Positions 22,561 through 34,206 of a stretch of 64,000 nucleotides of DNA are shown in pieces (the first letter of the stretch is position 1; each line of letters begins with the position of its first letter). A program made the position numbers and the translations under genes. The notes beneath the pieces were generated by a model that did no database searches, was not told the DNA's origin, and saw nothing but the letters and a program-made list of their open reading frames with translations. The stretch comes from Trichostrongylus colubriformis (Eukaryota > Nematoda > Chromadorea > Rhabditida > Trichostrongylidae): NCBI GenBank assembly GCA_963978905.1, contig OZ022259.1:11408001-11472000 (forward strand), given 5' to 3'.

Positions 22561-22988
22561 TGAAGATGGCTCGAAGCTCTTGATTTATAAAGTATCCGAA
22601 CAAGCGCCTCCTCCCCTCTAGCGTTTCCGACGTCGTTCCAAGATCGCTCTCGGACAACCCGGTAATAAAGCAACAGACTCACCCAAGACTCCACCAGCGG
22701 AGCAGCAGCTCACGCCTAAATCTGTGTTAGTAAGGGCGAACGAGTCTTACTTAACTCGATGTTCCTTATACGGCAGAAACTACTACCGCGTACGTCGCCT
22801 TTACTGTAACTCGCACTGTGATACGAAAGGCAGGAGTATGCTGCTGCTCCGCTGGTGGAATCTTAGGTGAGTCTGTTGCTTTATTACCGGGTTGTCCGAG
22901 AGCGATCTTGGAACGACGTCGGAAACGCTAGAGGGGAGGAGGCGCTTGTTCGGATACTTTACAAATCAAGAGCTTCGAGCCATTTTCA

Positions 22989-23026
22989 GGCCTCTGAAGA
23001 AGACGAGAAGGTCGAAACGTTAGGCC
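22989..23026 (+). ncRNA. Hammerhead-ribozyme motif (plus)
   Basis: The mirror copy of 22523-22560 on the plus strand, identical in the 38-nt motif: GGCCT, CTGAAGA, GAC/GTC stem, GAAA, CGTT, AGGCC. The two motifs face away from each other at the outer parts of the arms. Confidence 0.6.
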
Positions 23027-23077
23027 AATAAAGGTTCCACAACTAACCTCGTGTTGGCATACAAAGGAAAAACAATC

Positions 23078-24620
23078 GACAACTATGCCGAGGTTTCAAC
23101 AAAGGAGAACATGGGAGCTGCTGTTAGGATATACGATAGCTGAAGCCATGGAGCTCAATCTATGCATGCAGTAGTTCGCAGTTTTGAGCACTGCAGCCAT
23201 CTAACAGTGGTACTCAGATTCGCATGTGGGATCGTATCACAAAGATGGACGTGGAACAATCTCGAGCATATATTGCTTGCTTCTATGATGCCTACTGTAG
23301 CAACATTGAACAACTCTCCCACTTTGGTGCTCTGCACCGTTCTATCGTGAATTTTTGACCCATCTTCTTAGACTGTTGTGATTTTAACTCTTCCACTTAG
23401 ACTGATGTGAACACCGTATTGAAGGAAGGGCTCCGAGGGGAAACTGTTGAATAATGAACAATAGCAAGCTTTAACATGATCTTAATATGAGGTAGGAAAG
23501 ACTACGGAAGGAACTTACGTAAAGCTACGGAAGGAACTCGAGGGTGGGTGAAGCCATTTGGGGCTTCTCACACAATGGAGGTGGTTTACTCAGGAGATTC
23601 ACACACCTAATCCAAGGTTAAATCCGCGACCCGTGCAAATGTTAAAGAATTTCAAGTGTTGGGCATGAGCGAAGCGGCTTCGGTGTGAGTGATGCAATTA
23701 TTGATGTAACCAGCTGATTTCGCATCCCACCCCATTGCAGAGATGAGGGATAACTTCTTTTGCTAGCCGTTCCTTCTTTAGGAAATCAGTAGTGCCCAAA
23801 TCCGAGCCAAGCGCTATAGGACATCAAGTCTGGACAGTCTCTCACGTAAAGCAGGTATGTTTGGTGATATGAAAGTAATTGGCTCCGATCTCAAAGGCAC
23901 CATGAGGGGAGGAACAGCTTTTTCTGTTAAACTTATTCAAAACACCGCAGATATTCGATTTCGCTAATTTAACGGGCAACGTTGAGAGCAGGTGTTATTC
24001 CAGTGGCTTCCTCGTTTGGTGGCGTTATGCGATAGATGTCATAAAATTCTGTATTATCTGAGCTATCGTAAAGAACTAACCCTACTTTGGAATAGCTCAT
24101 AGTTCGTGATTCAGGCGAAAGGGATATTGAGCTGTACCCTGATGCGTTGGCTGAACAGCTAAGAGCGATGTTGGCTTTTTATACCTCTGCACCAACTACA
24201 CCAAAAATCGGGCGTCGGTCCCCCTGACCAACCTTAGTTTTTTTGTTTTAGTCGTTTTCCTTGTTTTCTGGCTCGCCTATCTGGAGTATACAAATAAATA
24301 AATAGATAAATGTTTATGGAATTAGCACATATGTCCAGAAATCATGGAGTGCGGGTTCATGTCTCGTCCGCTGTTGCCCATTACTCAGCACTCTTGTAGC
24401 AACTTTCTCTTCGCGCGCTGCAGCGAAAATCAGCAGCTGACAAGATCAAAACATGGCAATGCTGTACTCGAAGCTTCATCAGGAAATCAGAGGATTGGCT
24501 CACACGAAGCAGCTTCGCAATCTGGTCGTTACAAAACGAGAGAGTGCCTGGTATTTGTAATGATTTAATACTTCTTCCTCCCTTCAATCTGAGCTTTTTG
24601 CCTCATCTTCAAAGGTGTGT
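23078..24620. other. Intergenic with a non-LTR 3' tail
   Basis: ATACAAATAAATAAATAGAT at 24288-24307 looks like the tail of a non-LTR element; the sequence before it (24170-24280) has no recognisable coding. A SINE-like relic is at 24351-24400. No genes seen. Confidence 0.35.
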
Positions 24621-25049
24621 TTAAAGGGATGTCCACGGAAAAATGAGTTTTTATGTTATTCAAATATTAATGTTGTCTTTGCTTTATGTGGGCCGCATGC
24701 AAAGCTTCACGCGAATATGTGAATCCGGCTACCATACTGCACCACAAAGTCTTGGTCGGGTGGGCGAGGCCTCCGAGCAAGTGTCCACCCCGTCGTCCGC
24801 CTCGGTCGGAGACGCATTGTAGGAACAGAAAGTCACGTGAACAGTCCCACTCTCCGTTCCGAACCCGGAGGACCACGGCACGGTGGTTTTACTCGGAGGC
24901 CCCGCCCAGCTGGACAAGAATTTGGGGAGCTGTATCTTAGCCAAATGCTCACTTTTCGCGTGCAACTTTGCATGCGGCCCTTATTAGGCAAATGCAACGT
25001 AAATATAAGGGTAACAATAAACGATTTTTCCGTGGACGATTCCTTTAAG
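24621..25049. mobile_element. Foldback element, family 1, second copy
   Basis: Same structure as 13162-13598: TTAAAGGGATGTCCACGGAA at the left, CCGTGGACGATTCCTTTAA at the right, with inner blocks GCACCACAAAGT and CCCGTCGTCCGCC. A degenerate relic with CGTGGACGATTCCTTCGAG lies near 21557. Confidence 0.75.
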
Positions 25050-25127
25050 AAACGGTTACCCACTTGAGGCATGCCTACTGGTTTCGATTTCCTTCCTCTT
25101 CTCTTGCGAACTATGCCAGATATAGAA

Positions 25128-25822
25128 TCAAATTTTTCAAACTTTTTATTGCATGCTCAATTTCCGGGGGGTCATTTATGACACGTGGGTCACTATTTAT
25201 ATTTCGGGAATAGGCAATACTGTTATTGGGAGTAAATCTGATGATTCCATCGTAAAGTTCTCCTCTTTTAACCTTAGACCCCATCATCCAATTTGTCGCA
25301 CGGCGCTATTTGTTCATTTTATAAATTTTTGAAAATTTCGTCGACACAAGCCTTTCTTGGTGAGTTTGTCAAATTGTGTGGGTTTCAACGGAAAAATATT
25401 TTCTGCAAATCCATGTGTTCAAGCAAAATTGATGTTTTCTTAAACGAGTGCTGATTTCGGACATCCTTCATGAATCTCGTCGGACAGCGGACTACGACAA
25501 CGAATGAGTTTCCTAAGCCAACGATACACTATAGTCTTTGATGGAGCTTCATTGCCAAATTTTTTAAAAATTTTTGAAAATTTCATTTTCATTTCCTGAA
25601 AAAAAAACAAAATTTTTCAGATGGATGTAAAATAAACAAAAAGCGCCGTACGGCAAATTGAATGATGGGGTATATAGTCAAAAAAAGGCGAAGTTTACGA
25701 TGAAACCATCAGATTTACTCCCATGATAACAGTATTGCCTATTCCCGAAATATAATTAGTGACCTACGTAAAAAGTGCCATGTGTCGTTCATGATAAAAA
25801 GCTGAAAAATTATGCAAAGCGT
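25128..25822. mobile_element. Long inverted-repeat (foldback) element, family 2
   Basis: Arms of about 200 bp: left contains ATATTTCGGGAATAGGCAAT and CCCATCATCCAATTTG, right contains their complements (GTATTGCCTATTCCCGAAAT, CAAATTGAATGATGGGG) in inverse order with about 85-90% match by eye. The spacer of about 280 bp is A/T-rich and non-coding. Confidence 0.8.
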
Positions 25823-26202
25823 ACAGTTGATAGTGGACCGCCTAGTATGATGGATGTGGTGAGATGTGTTCTAAGAAACAGTCTGTGAAAATAGGTTCTA
25901 GTGGAAAAATGCGTGGAAAGTGTAGCCTTCTCAGATCCGATGAGCGAAGAACACCGAATGGATTCTGAAGAAGCGTTGGTTTTCTTTGATTATTCTTTAC
26001 TTTTCGAACAAACTTTATTTAGATGAGTTGAAGAGTCATAAGCGTATTATATTTGATTGACGGTTTCTTAGATGGCGTTCGTTTAGCGATAATGGAAGCG
26101 TGATAGTTATGTCTGTCGCTATCGGCCTCGGATGTGTTTTACTCAGTTCAATTTGGTTGATTATCCGTTTGCTTCCGATTGGCTTTATTCCATTAATATA
26201 CC

Positions 26203-26473
26203 TCAATAGGAAATATATATTCGAGAAAAATTCGTGGTAAGAAGTTTTGCTAATACATATGACTGTCGAGGCGGGAATGTACACAAATTTTGAGAGAAAT
26301 TTCGTTTAAGGTTACGTAGTCCGAGAGCTGCCGAGGACAATGCAGCGTAAGTAGCAGTTTGTGCCCGTTTTTCTTCAGTGATTTGTTCCCGAGGTGTTCC
26401 CTTGGGATGGGAGTAACGGCTCACACTTTTGGTGCCATCAGATACGTTGAAAGAGGTTAACCAGCTCTACGCT
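26203..26473 (-). CDS. Candidate exon, unknown minus-strand gene
   Basis: From an AG at about 26474 the minus strand is open to TAA at 26203, with plausible coding composition (SDGTKSVSRYSHPKGTP, then ATYAALSSAALGLRNLKRNF). A second candidate exon with acceptor TCCTCACAG lies at about 26765-26718 (MSDDGTGCLLTVRKI, then donor-like GTAGGA). No family was recognised. A hairpin at 26480-26556 lies between the two. Confidence 0.3.
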
Positions 26474-26479
26474 GGTAAC

Positions 26480-26556
26480 AGCTACCTTGTGACAATTACG
26501 ACATAGGCCCACCGATAGCCTCGCAGGGTCTATGTTGTTATTGTCGCAAGGTAGCT
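26480..26556. repeat. Hairpin with 31-bp imperfect arms
   Basis: AGCTACCTTGTGACAATTAC at 26480 pairs with the complement of GTTATTGTCGCAAGGTAGCT ending at 26556, with a 15-bp loop. It may be a small MITE; no target duplication is evident. Confidence 0.5.
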
Positions 26557-27392
26557 TGGAAGGAGTGGTGGGATCGAAGTGGGAGTCTCTTAGATCCACG
26601 GTAATGATGTGCATGAGCTTTGTCCAAGCGTTTTGACAGAATTAGCTCAATGCAGCATCCCGAGAAGGTTTAAGGTTTATCTTCTCCAGAGGTGTCGAAA
26701 ATCGCGGTCCTACGATATCTTTCTCACAGTCAGAAGACATCCAGTTCCATCGTCACTCATCTCCTGTGAGGAAAACAGGGTAAGACCTTGATTTCATGAG
26801 AATACTTACATCAATGCATTACATTACATACTATAAGGTCGCTCCATGTATGGAGAATCGATGGTTTTAGTGATACAGGTGAAAATAGTAATCTACGGCG
26901 TACTGGATACGATCCGTGAAACTGGTGCAAAAGGGCTCGCATATCTCACTTAGATACTATGTCGAATACGATCCCTTCTGCGAGTACTCCCAAACTTCCA
27001 CCAGTTCCGCCTTTCTCCGGATAGATAGTGTCTTGTTCCTCTCTACTAATTTCATAGATTCCGTGGGAGCATTACTTCCATGACCATCAAGTCACCTTCA
27101 TAACCATAGAACTAATGGACAAGAATAGTCAAGCTTTTTTACGCGGAAAACCAGCTTATATCATTAAATACGAAAAAGCGCAGTGCTTGGCTGGTACACA
27201 GCAGGACGAATTTCCGCCCTGCAGCTTGTGCCGCGCGACGCTTGCGCGCGAGTTGCTGCCCTTGGTGAGAGTTGCATGTATTTGCGTAAGAAGAGTGTCG
27301 ACCGTTCCTACGCTATTTTTATGCAAATTACATATATAGATAAATAGAATATAATTTATGTGCAAATTACATGTTATATTGTATTTTATATA

Positions 27393-27698
27393 GGCGAAGG
27401 GGTGTAGTGACAGCCTGTATCTACACCGTCACTGACAGGTGACGCTCACCCCACTCTCATGGTGAGGGCATCAGAACCCGCTACAACGCCCGCCCAGGCC
27501 AACAAAGCATTTCATTTCTCCGGAGTCGCTGAATTGGTACAAGACTTGTCTGTGAGCATAAAAGCACTATGTACATCGGTTGGCCACCGCAGTCATTGTA
27601 TGGGCCACATCACATTCACCGGCCACCACAATTCTGAATGGAACTAGAATGTGCGGTGCATCAGGGAATGACTAACGTCAAAAACTTAATCCTTCAAC
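27393..27698 (+). mobile_element. tRNA-derived SINE, second copy
   Basis: Same family as 18312-18605 in the opposite orientation: GGTGTAGTGACA head, CACCCCACTCTCATGGTG, CGCCCGCCCAGGCC, GGAACTAGAATGTGCGG, tail CAAAAACTTAATCCTTC. A short duplicated insertion breaks the A-box region. TTTTATATA at 27384-27392 and 27699-27707 is the target-site duplication. Confidence 0.8.
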
Positions 27699-27707
27699 TT
27701 TTATATA

Positions 27708-27830
27708 CAGTCCATTTCCCGACGGCTGGCAGGCTGAGGCCTACAGACTTGTATCGATCTCTCTCACCCTGCCACACACTCTCACCCAAGTCTGTAGGCC
27801 ACGCCCTGCCAGCCTGCGGGAACTGGACTG
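27708..27830. mobile_element. Hairpin MITE flanked by TA, next to the SINE
   Basis: Arms of about 45 bp: CAGTCCATTTCCCGACGGCT at the left pairs with the complement of CCTGCGGGAACTGGACTG at the right, with GGCCTACAGACTTG further in. TA lies on each side (27706-27707 and 27831-27832), as for Tc1/mariner-type insertions. The left TA is inside the SINE's target duplication. Confidence 0.75.
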
Positions 27831-27905
27831 TATTATATACACGCAATGCTGAGCTTATTTCAAATTCTGTTGAATTCAGTTCGGTTTCAGCTCACCCTTG
27901 CTTAA

Positions 27906-28434
27906 CGACAGCATTAGGGGTAATGTGGTTATTGGGAAATCCCTAAAAGAAGTTAGTTACATGGAAGCTATGAGCCAAAGAAGGCTATCTGCGGCGAAAT
28001 CTCGGGTGAAAAAAGCGCCTCCGAGCTGTAGAAACGGCGCAACGGATAAGAGCTGCCGCCTTTGGATGATCGACCCCGCCTCGAAGCGACGTGATTCCTG
28101 ATGGGCTACGATGAGAGCAGCAAAGGAGATCGAAGGTATTGCAGCGCGCTTTCCTAGTTTTTGCTTGAAGCTCACTCCAAAAAATAGATGCTGCCGCATT
28201 TCCAAACCTTCCTTCGTGTTTACTTGGCAGCATGTCAATGGAAATTACGTGCGGAGAATCCGCCTCTTGACGGAAAGGTCGTCCGCGTTGAGGATTAACG
28301 AGAGAAGGGGGTCCTATTTCTTGGGTTTTTGGCCATTTCCATCCTTTTTTCTCCAGTGTCCTGTTACTAGCCATATCGACTTTCAGATTCACTACTTCTT
28401 TTACTTTTCGTTCGGATTTCCCCTAATGCTGCCT
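27906..28434. mobile_element. TTAA-flanked MITE (piggyBac-like)
   Basis: TTAA at 27902-27905 and 28435-28438. Inner ends CGACAGCATTAGGGG and, inverted, AGGCAGCATTAGGGG. The same terminal pattern and TTAA flanks occur at 34582-34985, so it is a family. Long frames on both strands inside it (for example 157 codons on the plus strand) show no domain and are discounted. Confidence 0.7.
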
Positions 28435-28670
28435 TTAATGATAACGCTTTGCGTGGATTCATTCCATTTTCCATATCTGGATCGTCCTTGTGTTATCATT
28501 TATGCTCGCCTGGACTTTAGTGACTTTAGAGAAGCGTTCATATTTGTATTTTTGCGAATTGCGAAATCTGCGCTTCAGTTATAAGAAATGGTAAAAGTGA
28601 ATGCATGACCGACACCCTCATTGCAAAGCACAACGAATTTCTGAAGGCGATGCAAAATTTGGTAACTCAG

Positions 28671-29281
28671 GGAGGTTCTCAACCTCTTTAAGAAGACACA
28701 AAGTGATCGCACAAGCACTGAAGAGCAGACACTACGAGATCGTATGACACTCTTAGAGAGTCAAAATGAGCAGCTCCTTCAAGAACTGGACAAACAGAAA
28801 CGAACAACAGACCTGCTGCTAAAACAGGTACATGTAATTACTTTCTTCTCGGATGAAAAGGGAAAAGGCTAAGAGACAATTTTTGAAGCGAAAAACTTCA
28901 ATCAAATTATCGCTGGTCGCAGTAACCTATTTGTTCGCAGTTTTCTTTTTCGACGAGATATATTAGAGTGGATCGCGGTCCAATCTCGATCGCAATGTCA
29001 TAAAAGTGCGTTTCTGTAAGCTAATTGCCTATTCATATATGTACCTTTGTACGATGATTAAAAAATTCTTCCGAATGCGCTGCTGCTGTGATGTCTCGAC
29101 TTACTGCCTTGGCAGAATTCAAACGTAGAATCTCGAAACATCTCTCATTTTCTGCTGCTCCAGCAGACATTTGTATTCACTTGAGGGCTATTTGTGCCTT
29201 ATCCGTTTTCAGGCCGAAAATAGTAAGCTGGGTTCCAATATGACCCAAACATGGGGAAAGGTGGATTCAGATCAGGAATGA
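28671..29281 (+). CDS. 3' end of a coiled-coil protein gene (two exons)
   Basis: Exon 28671-28827 follows the acceptor AACTCAG and ends at CAG|GTACAT. It encodes 52 residues with a heptad-like, Glu/Gln/Leu-rich coiled coil (LRDRMTLLESQNEQLLQELD). Exon 29213-29281, after the acceptor CCGTTTTCAG, continues in phase 0 (AENSKLGSNMTQTWGKVD) and ends at TGA 29279-29281. Splice sites, phase and stop together make a convincing gene end. The upstream exon must end in phase 2 and was not found; a TTAA-flanked MITE at 27906-28434 lies just upstream. A short plus-strand frame at 28604-28661 (AKHNEFLKAMQNL) may be part of the gene but cannot be joined. The protein was not identified. Confidence 0.6.
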
Positions 29282-30028
29282 GTTTTTCGAAATTATGAAA
29301 GAGTCCCAGGCACAGTGGGCGCAACACACCATGAGTGGGGTCCGTACAACAAGGATTCGTAATTCGTTCCAACGCAGCCTTGAGACCAGAAAAAATCGGC
29401 AGAAGTGACCAATGTCCACGTTACCTTGAACATACTTGAAATGAGGGAAAGCCCGCCCGCAACGGGCGGGGCGTGATGTGGTAACGGGTACTGAGTGAAT
29501 TTATAAAAAGGCAATTCCGATCAACTCACTGACGCCCATGATGTTACGCGTACAGTAGTGCGCGTCAGTGAACTGGTACATGTATTAAACAAGTTCATTC
29601 TGCACTCCATTCCACGATGCGCGCTGTAATATGCGCTGTCCAATAATGAATTGATTGTTCAGATGGAGGACTTCACTCCAAGAACCTGCACAACCATCTC
29701 GAAATTGGAAGTGTGCGACTTTCCTGATCGATTTTTTGAAGACTAGCTGCCGTGGTTGAAAAGCTATCCTGTGGTTATTTTACGCTCTCTTGATACATAC
29801 CTTCATATCAAATAAAGAATAAAATTTGGCTGTTTGGTCGTTTATATTGAAGGAGATAATCGGTGTTCTCTCGTTAAATAGACTAATATTCTTTTTTTCT
29901 AAGGTTAATTTCATGTAAATTCATGAGACTAAGGTTCAATTTATGTGAAAGATAGCGATAGGTGATGATAGGTTTCAAGGTAATTTTTCAAGTCGTTTGA
30001 AAGTTCTTGCAGCTTTCGACCTATAATT

Positions 30029-30290
30029 TCAATGCACATATTTCGGTTCATACAGGATTTTAATAATCGTGATGAATGCCATGAGAATCAGCAGATTTTT
30101 CTCGGCGAAATATCTTTTTGCACATTCCATTAGCCCTGAACTGTGGAGATCTGAAAGCGATGAACTGGTTGCAGGTGGTTTCAGTGTCATTTTGGGTCGC
30201 TTCCGATAGAGATCAGCAGTCTTCTCGGTACCTACGGCCCCTCCATTTGATGTTTCCAAGGCAAAAATGGGTAAAGTAACAAAATAAAGT
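30029..30290 (-). CDS. Candidate 3' terminal exon of an unidentified minus-strand gene
   Basis: A minus-strand frame with gene-like composition (YRKRPKMTLKPPATSSSLSD, then FAEKNLLILMAFITIIKILY) ending at TGA 30029. The last part is a hydrophobic stretch of about 14 residues followed by a short tail, as in a C-terminal membrane anchor. No typical TTTCAG acceptor is visible; GCCGTAG just above 30240 is the best. It lies 3' of the last recognised slo-2 exon in the same orientation, so it could belong to slo-2's end or to another gene. It was not recognised as a known family. Confidence 0.3.
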
Positions 30291-32663
30291 GAAATAGTGA
30301 ATCAATAAGCATAATAGAGTAAGTGAGTATTACGCTGAGGTTTCATATAGGATGGAAAATGTGTTATAAAAGTTTATGCATAGAGATGTCCCGATGTGGG
30401 ACTTGACAGTAGCGAATGAAAGATCAAACTTAATCTGTTCACTGAAGTAGAGCACGTTACCAGCGAACTGTTGACTTCATAGAGCCACTGTAATGAAAAG
30501 AGTTGACCTATGGAACTTGTTGTATATGCGCCCATGATACGCCACGAAAATTCGGTTAAAGTCTTTTGAGCATGTGACGTTGATCTCAAGGTTTCGCCAC
30601 ACGTCCTTATCCGTTCCACACTAAAGCGGTACATGTTGAAGACTTTCAATTTAATTTACAGTTGAGCATTGGGTTTTTTTCCAAATGATCATCTATTGCC
30701 ATATTCCATCTTCAGGGTGCGTCTGCCATCTCTAGGGTGCGTTATTTGAGACATTTGTCTCTTCGGATGAAGATTTGTAAACTATGCTTTAGTATCCGCT
30801 TCACATGTGCATCCCTTCTATGGTTACCATGTTTTGAGCCAACATATTTTCACGCATTTTCTCAACGCTTGGAGGCTCTAGAGCTAGCTGATGAGCTTTT
30901 ATGTTTTTTTCTTACTCGGCTTCCTAGGGCTTTGTATCTAGGGGAAAAAGCAGAGTGTCTTTTCAAGGTGATGCAGAGGTCATTCGGAGGACACGAAAGC
31001 ACTATGGAGAGGACACGAAAAGTAGTCAATATTTATTGAGTCGGCTACCCTTTGGCCCGGACATTGTTTGGCTCCTTCTGGTAGCCAGAGGCACTCAATT
31101 TATAGAATCTATTTATTTTATTCCATTTATTCTATTCCAATTCATTGGCTGAATTTTTTCCGCGACCTGACGGATATCCTTTCAGCCTTTTTTCGGTAGT
31201 TCGACAAGTCACAGTTGCTGTTGCCGGTCTCTCCTATATGGCGTACCGCTATGACCTTTAACGTTGCTTGCTGGTCCCAAAGAGTTGGCCGTTACTGTTG
31301 TACCCACCTCTCCGAGATTCTGTGAGTTCGTGTTACCCCTTATGCTGAACGTCGTGGAGTATCACAACTGTCTGGTGCAGATTTCTGTTGTTGTTCTGTT
31401 GAAGGTTTGTAGCGCTGCTTCTTAGGAAATGTGAACCAGTCCAAACTCTACGGAATGCGGTCTAAGGGAACAGATTTTTCTATGTGTATGTTTTTTTTCA
31501 TTGCACCTTCCTCGAGCTGCTTCCTCCTACCCTTAGCCATTCACCTGTTGTATAGGTCTTCCACCCTGAGGGCGAATTCTCGCTGCCTCAAAATGTTGCT
31601 TTCTGTTTCCCAAAAGCGTTACAACGTTGCTTGCATTAATTCATTATGTACAAGAAAAAATATAGAAATGGGACAAATATAAACTATAAACATATGTCAA
31701 CGAATCAACTTTTCACAAAAAGCACCTTGAAGAGAAGCGTTAGCGAGAAATTCGATAAGGCTGATCACTTAGTTGACACAAAAGCAATACTGGCACCAAA
31801 AATGATTTTTTAAATGATAATGGCACAAACTGCAAAGTATAACACATTCGCAAATCACTGAGTTTCTATGGAAACGAGCGAGCATTATAAGACACAGGAT
31901 CAGTGCTTTTATCACTGAGGTCGATGGTCATTTCCTCGACGTGGTATGCCCTTCGAAGCCCTCTTCTAGGGTTCGTCTGGTGGTTAGTTGCGTCCTCATT
32001 TACAGGGCTACACAGCACATATCTGTAATTCTTCAGCAATTAAGAATTAGATGTAAAGACCGTCTTTGAGGCGATAACGTGACCCATTTCTGAATGATAG
32101 TAACTCAGCCGAGACAATTTTTCCTTAACATTGAACCAACTTCATAATCACCTCTTTGGTGCGCCCTAATGGCATACCAGGAGAATGCCCCAAAACTCGC
32201 AGTTCAAGCTTTAGTGTAGATTTAATTTCGGAGCGGCTTATAAAGTGAGACTATCTTCAAGAAAAAGGGGCAAAAATTTGAACGGAATGACCACAGCTTC
32301 TTTGCAGTGACAGTTTTACCGAATACTGTGTTTAAAAAAATCTTTCTTAAACATGATGGGAATCAGCACAGCCGCCGTTTTATAATGTACACAACGGTTA
32401 AGCGTTTTACAAGAAGGTATCATTGTTTGGATAGTTCTGGAAATGGAAAAGTAAGCATTCGTAAAGGAATTTTGATTTCGCTGTTGAGGAATAAATGAGG
32501 GGAATCCGACTGGCATAAAAATCACCCTACTTTGATCGCTTGTAACTTCGAAGGAGTCAGAACAATGCGAGGCTTCGAAATTGATTCTAGAAGACTCTCG
32601 CAAAGGTCTGAATAGAGTGTTGCAAAACAAATTTGTGCCTATAGGCGAGCTTTTAGTTCGAGG

Positions 32664-32909
32664 GGTGTGCGCAGATATGACAGCGAACCGCTTCGCGGCG
32701 TTTCACTCGCGGCGCCACCAGTACAACTCGCCGTATCGATTGCCCCTGGAAGCCGGCCGAGCGTGACTGCGTCACGTCTGCGCTTCCACTCATGCCACAC
32801 TGCCTCGCCTGAAGGCTGCCATGCCCTGCCACTGGCACACGCACCCGCCGCGCCGCTCGCCGCGGGCGGCCACGCGATTCGCTATCATATCTGCACACAC
32901 CTAGCTTCC
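32664..32909. mobile_element. MULE-type MITE, GC-rich copy
   Basis: Terminal repeats GGTGTGCGCAGATATGACAG and, inverted, GGTGTGTGCAGATATGATAG, followed by GAACCGCTTCGCGGCG. The interior is shared with 14231-14494 (GCTGCCATGCCCTGCCACTG, CCCGCCGCGCCGCTCGC). The direct repeat is not clear (TAGTTCGAG against TAGCTTCCA). Non-coding. Confidence 0.8.
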
Positions 32910-34206
32910 AGAGCCTTCTCTACTCTGAAATAGAACACTTCATTCTTCATGGTGATTATTTTGATTGCTTACATACAGTAGCGGGCAAAGATTTTTTTTG
33001 CGTTGGAGGAACGATTACTCAATGAAACAGTGTTCCAGCTGAGTATGGTTCAGGGTGGAGGTAAAAAATTACATACCGAATGCGAGGCTAAAAAACTTAT
33101 ATACCTGAATACTCTGAAAATGACTAGCCCCGTGCTTCAATGCAGTGAAGCAAACCTAGATTTATTTCGTATTTTTTCAGCACACCTGCTAGTTTCGCTG
33201 AGTTATTAGCTTTTTATGAAATTTGAATTTTTCGAAAAGTTTGTTCATTTTCAGGAAAAATCTTTCTCACAGGAAATTTTCAAGAAGCAACACCCTATTT
33301 GACAGTTAAATGATCCTACTTCATAAAATCGCCTTAACTAGCAACCTAGTTTGATTGCTTCTGCCACGAAATTTGCAAGGACACAGACAGCCTACTATAC
33401 TTAATCAGTATAACGTAAAAACACCTGCAGTGACACCATTACATACTTTCGACTAAAACGAGAAAGTAGCTCTAAGTGAATGAACCACTTCTCATGAATA
33501 AGACACCTTTTCGGAAAAGAGTTTTTTCACCCACTCGAATGGCCTTCCACTCCCCAGGTTTAGGCTGAAATTCACAGCCAATCTCTTTACATGAAAAAAG
33601 CCGTTCGCCTCAAGTGCTGGAGGACGAAAGCATAGCAGCGTCCTATGTTCAACGTGTAGGTGGAACATGCAGCAGAAAACATGGAATCGCGTATCTCTTC
33701 GACCCAACTGGACTCGAGGACCTTCAGCGTGTACACAGGGTGAGGAATCCGCCGCCTTCTGCTGATTTCGAACTTTACAAGCCATTGTACTTTTTATGAA
33801 GGATGCAAAGATAAATCTATGTATCATGAATGAAAGTGATATCAGTTCTTTAACAATACAAAATATGTTATTCACGTTATAATACTACGTTTGAGGTAGA
33901 AAAAGTTCTGGCGAGCAAAAATGATGCATATAGGAAGGTGAAGAGCACAGAAAATGGATTGAATGCATGCAAAACATTATTATCAGCCATGGGTAGTTGA
34001 AAACCTCAAATGAACTCTCGAAAACAAGCTCAAAATAGCGGTAAAATGAGTAAAAATAGGCGTAGATATGGTAGCTACCCTTCTTACGCAATTACATGCG
34101 ATTCCTACCGACATCAGTCAACTCGCGCGCACATACCCTAAATCTTCCAGTCATTCGTAGTTGAAGGGTACAAAAGGCTGTATAGGTTCAGCTCGAATAT
34201 GAGCAT

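Larger units (their letters stand above)
22472..23077. mobile_element. Inverted repeat of Penelope-like termini
   Basis: Two arms of 238 bp (22472-22709 and 22840-23077) are almost perfect inverse copies without indels, around a 130-bp unique centre. Each arm has the AAGACGAGAAGGTCGAAACG signature typical of Penelope-like element ends, and carries a hammerhead-type motif (see the two ncRNA entries). No RT or GIY-YIG coding remains. Confidence 0.75.
29282..34206. other. Intergenic, sparse
   Basis: Holds one MITE (32664-32909), a mariner-MITE-like terminus CAGTAGCGGGCAAAGATTTT near 32979, a candidate minus exon at 30.03-30.29 kb, and a plus frame at 33614-33733 (HGIAYLFDPTGLEDLQRVHR followed by a GTGAGG donor) that could be an orphan exon. 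Nothing else supported. Confidence 0.35.

Noticed and set aside
28111..28584. 157-codon plus-strand frame with hydrophobic C-terminal part
   Set aside because: Most of it lies within the TTAA-flanked MITE and it runs across the element boundary.
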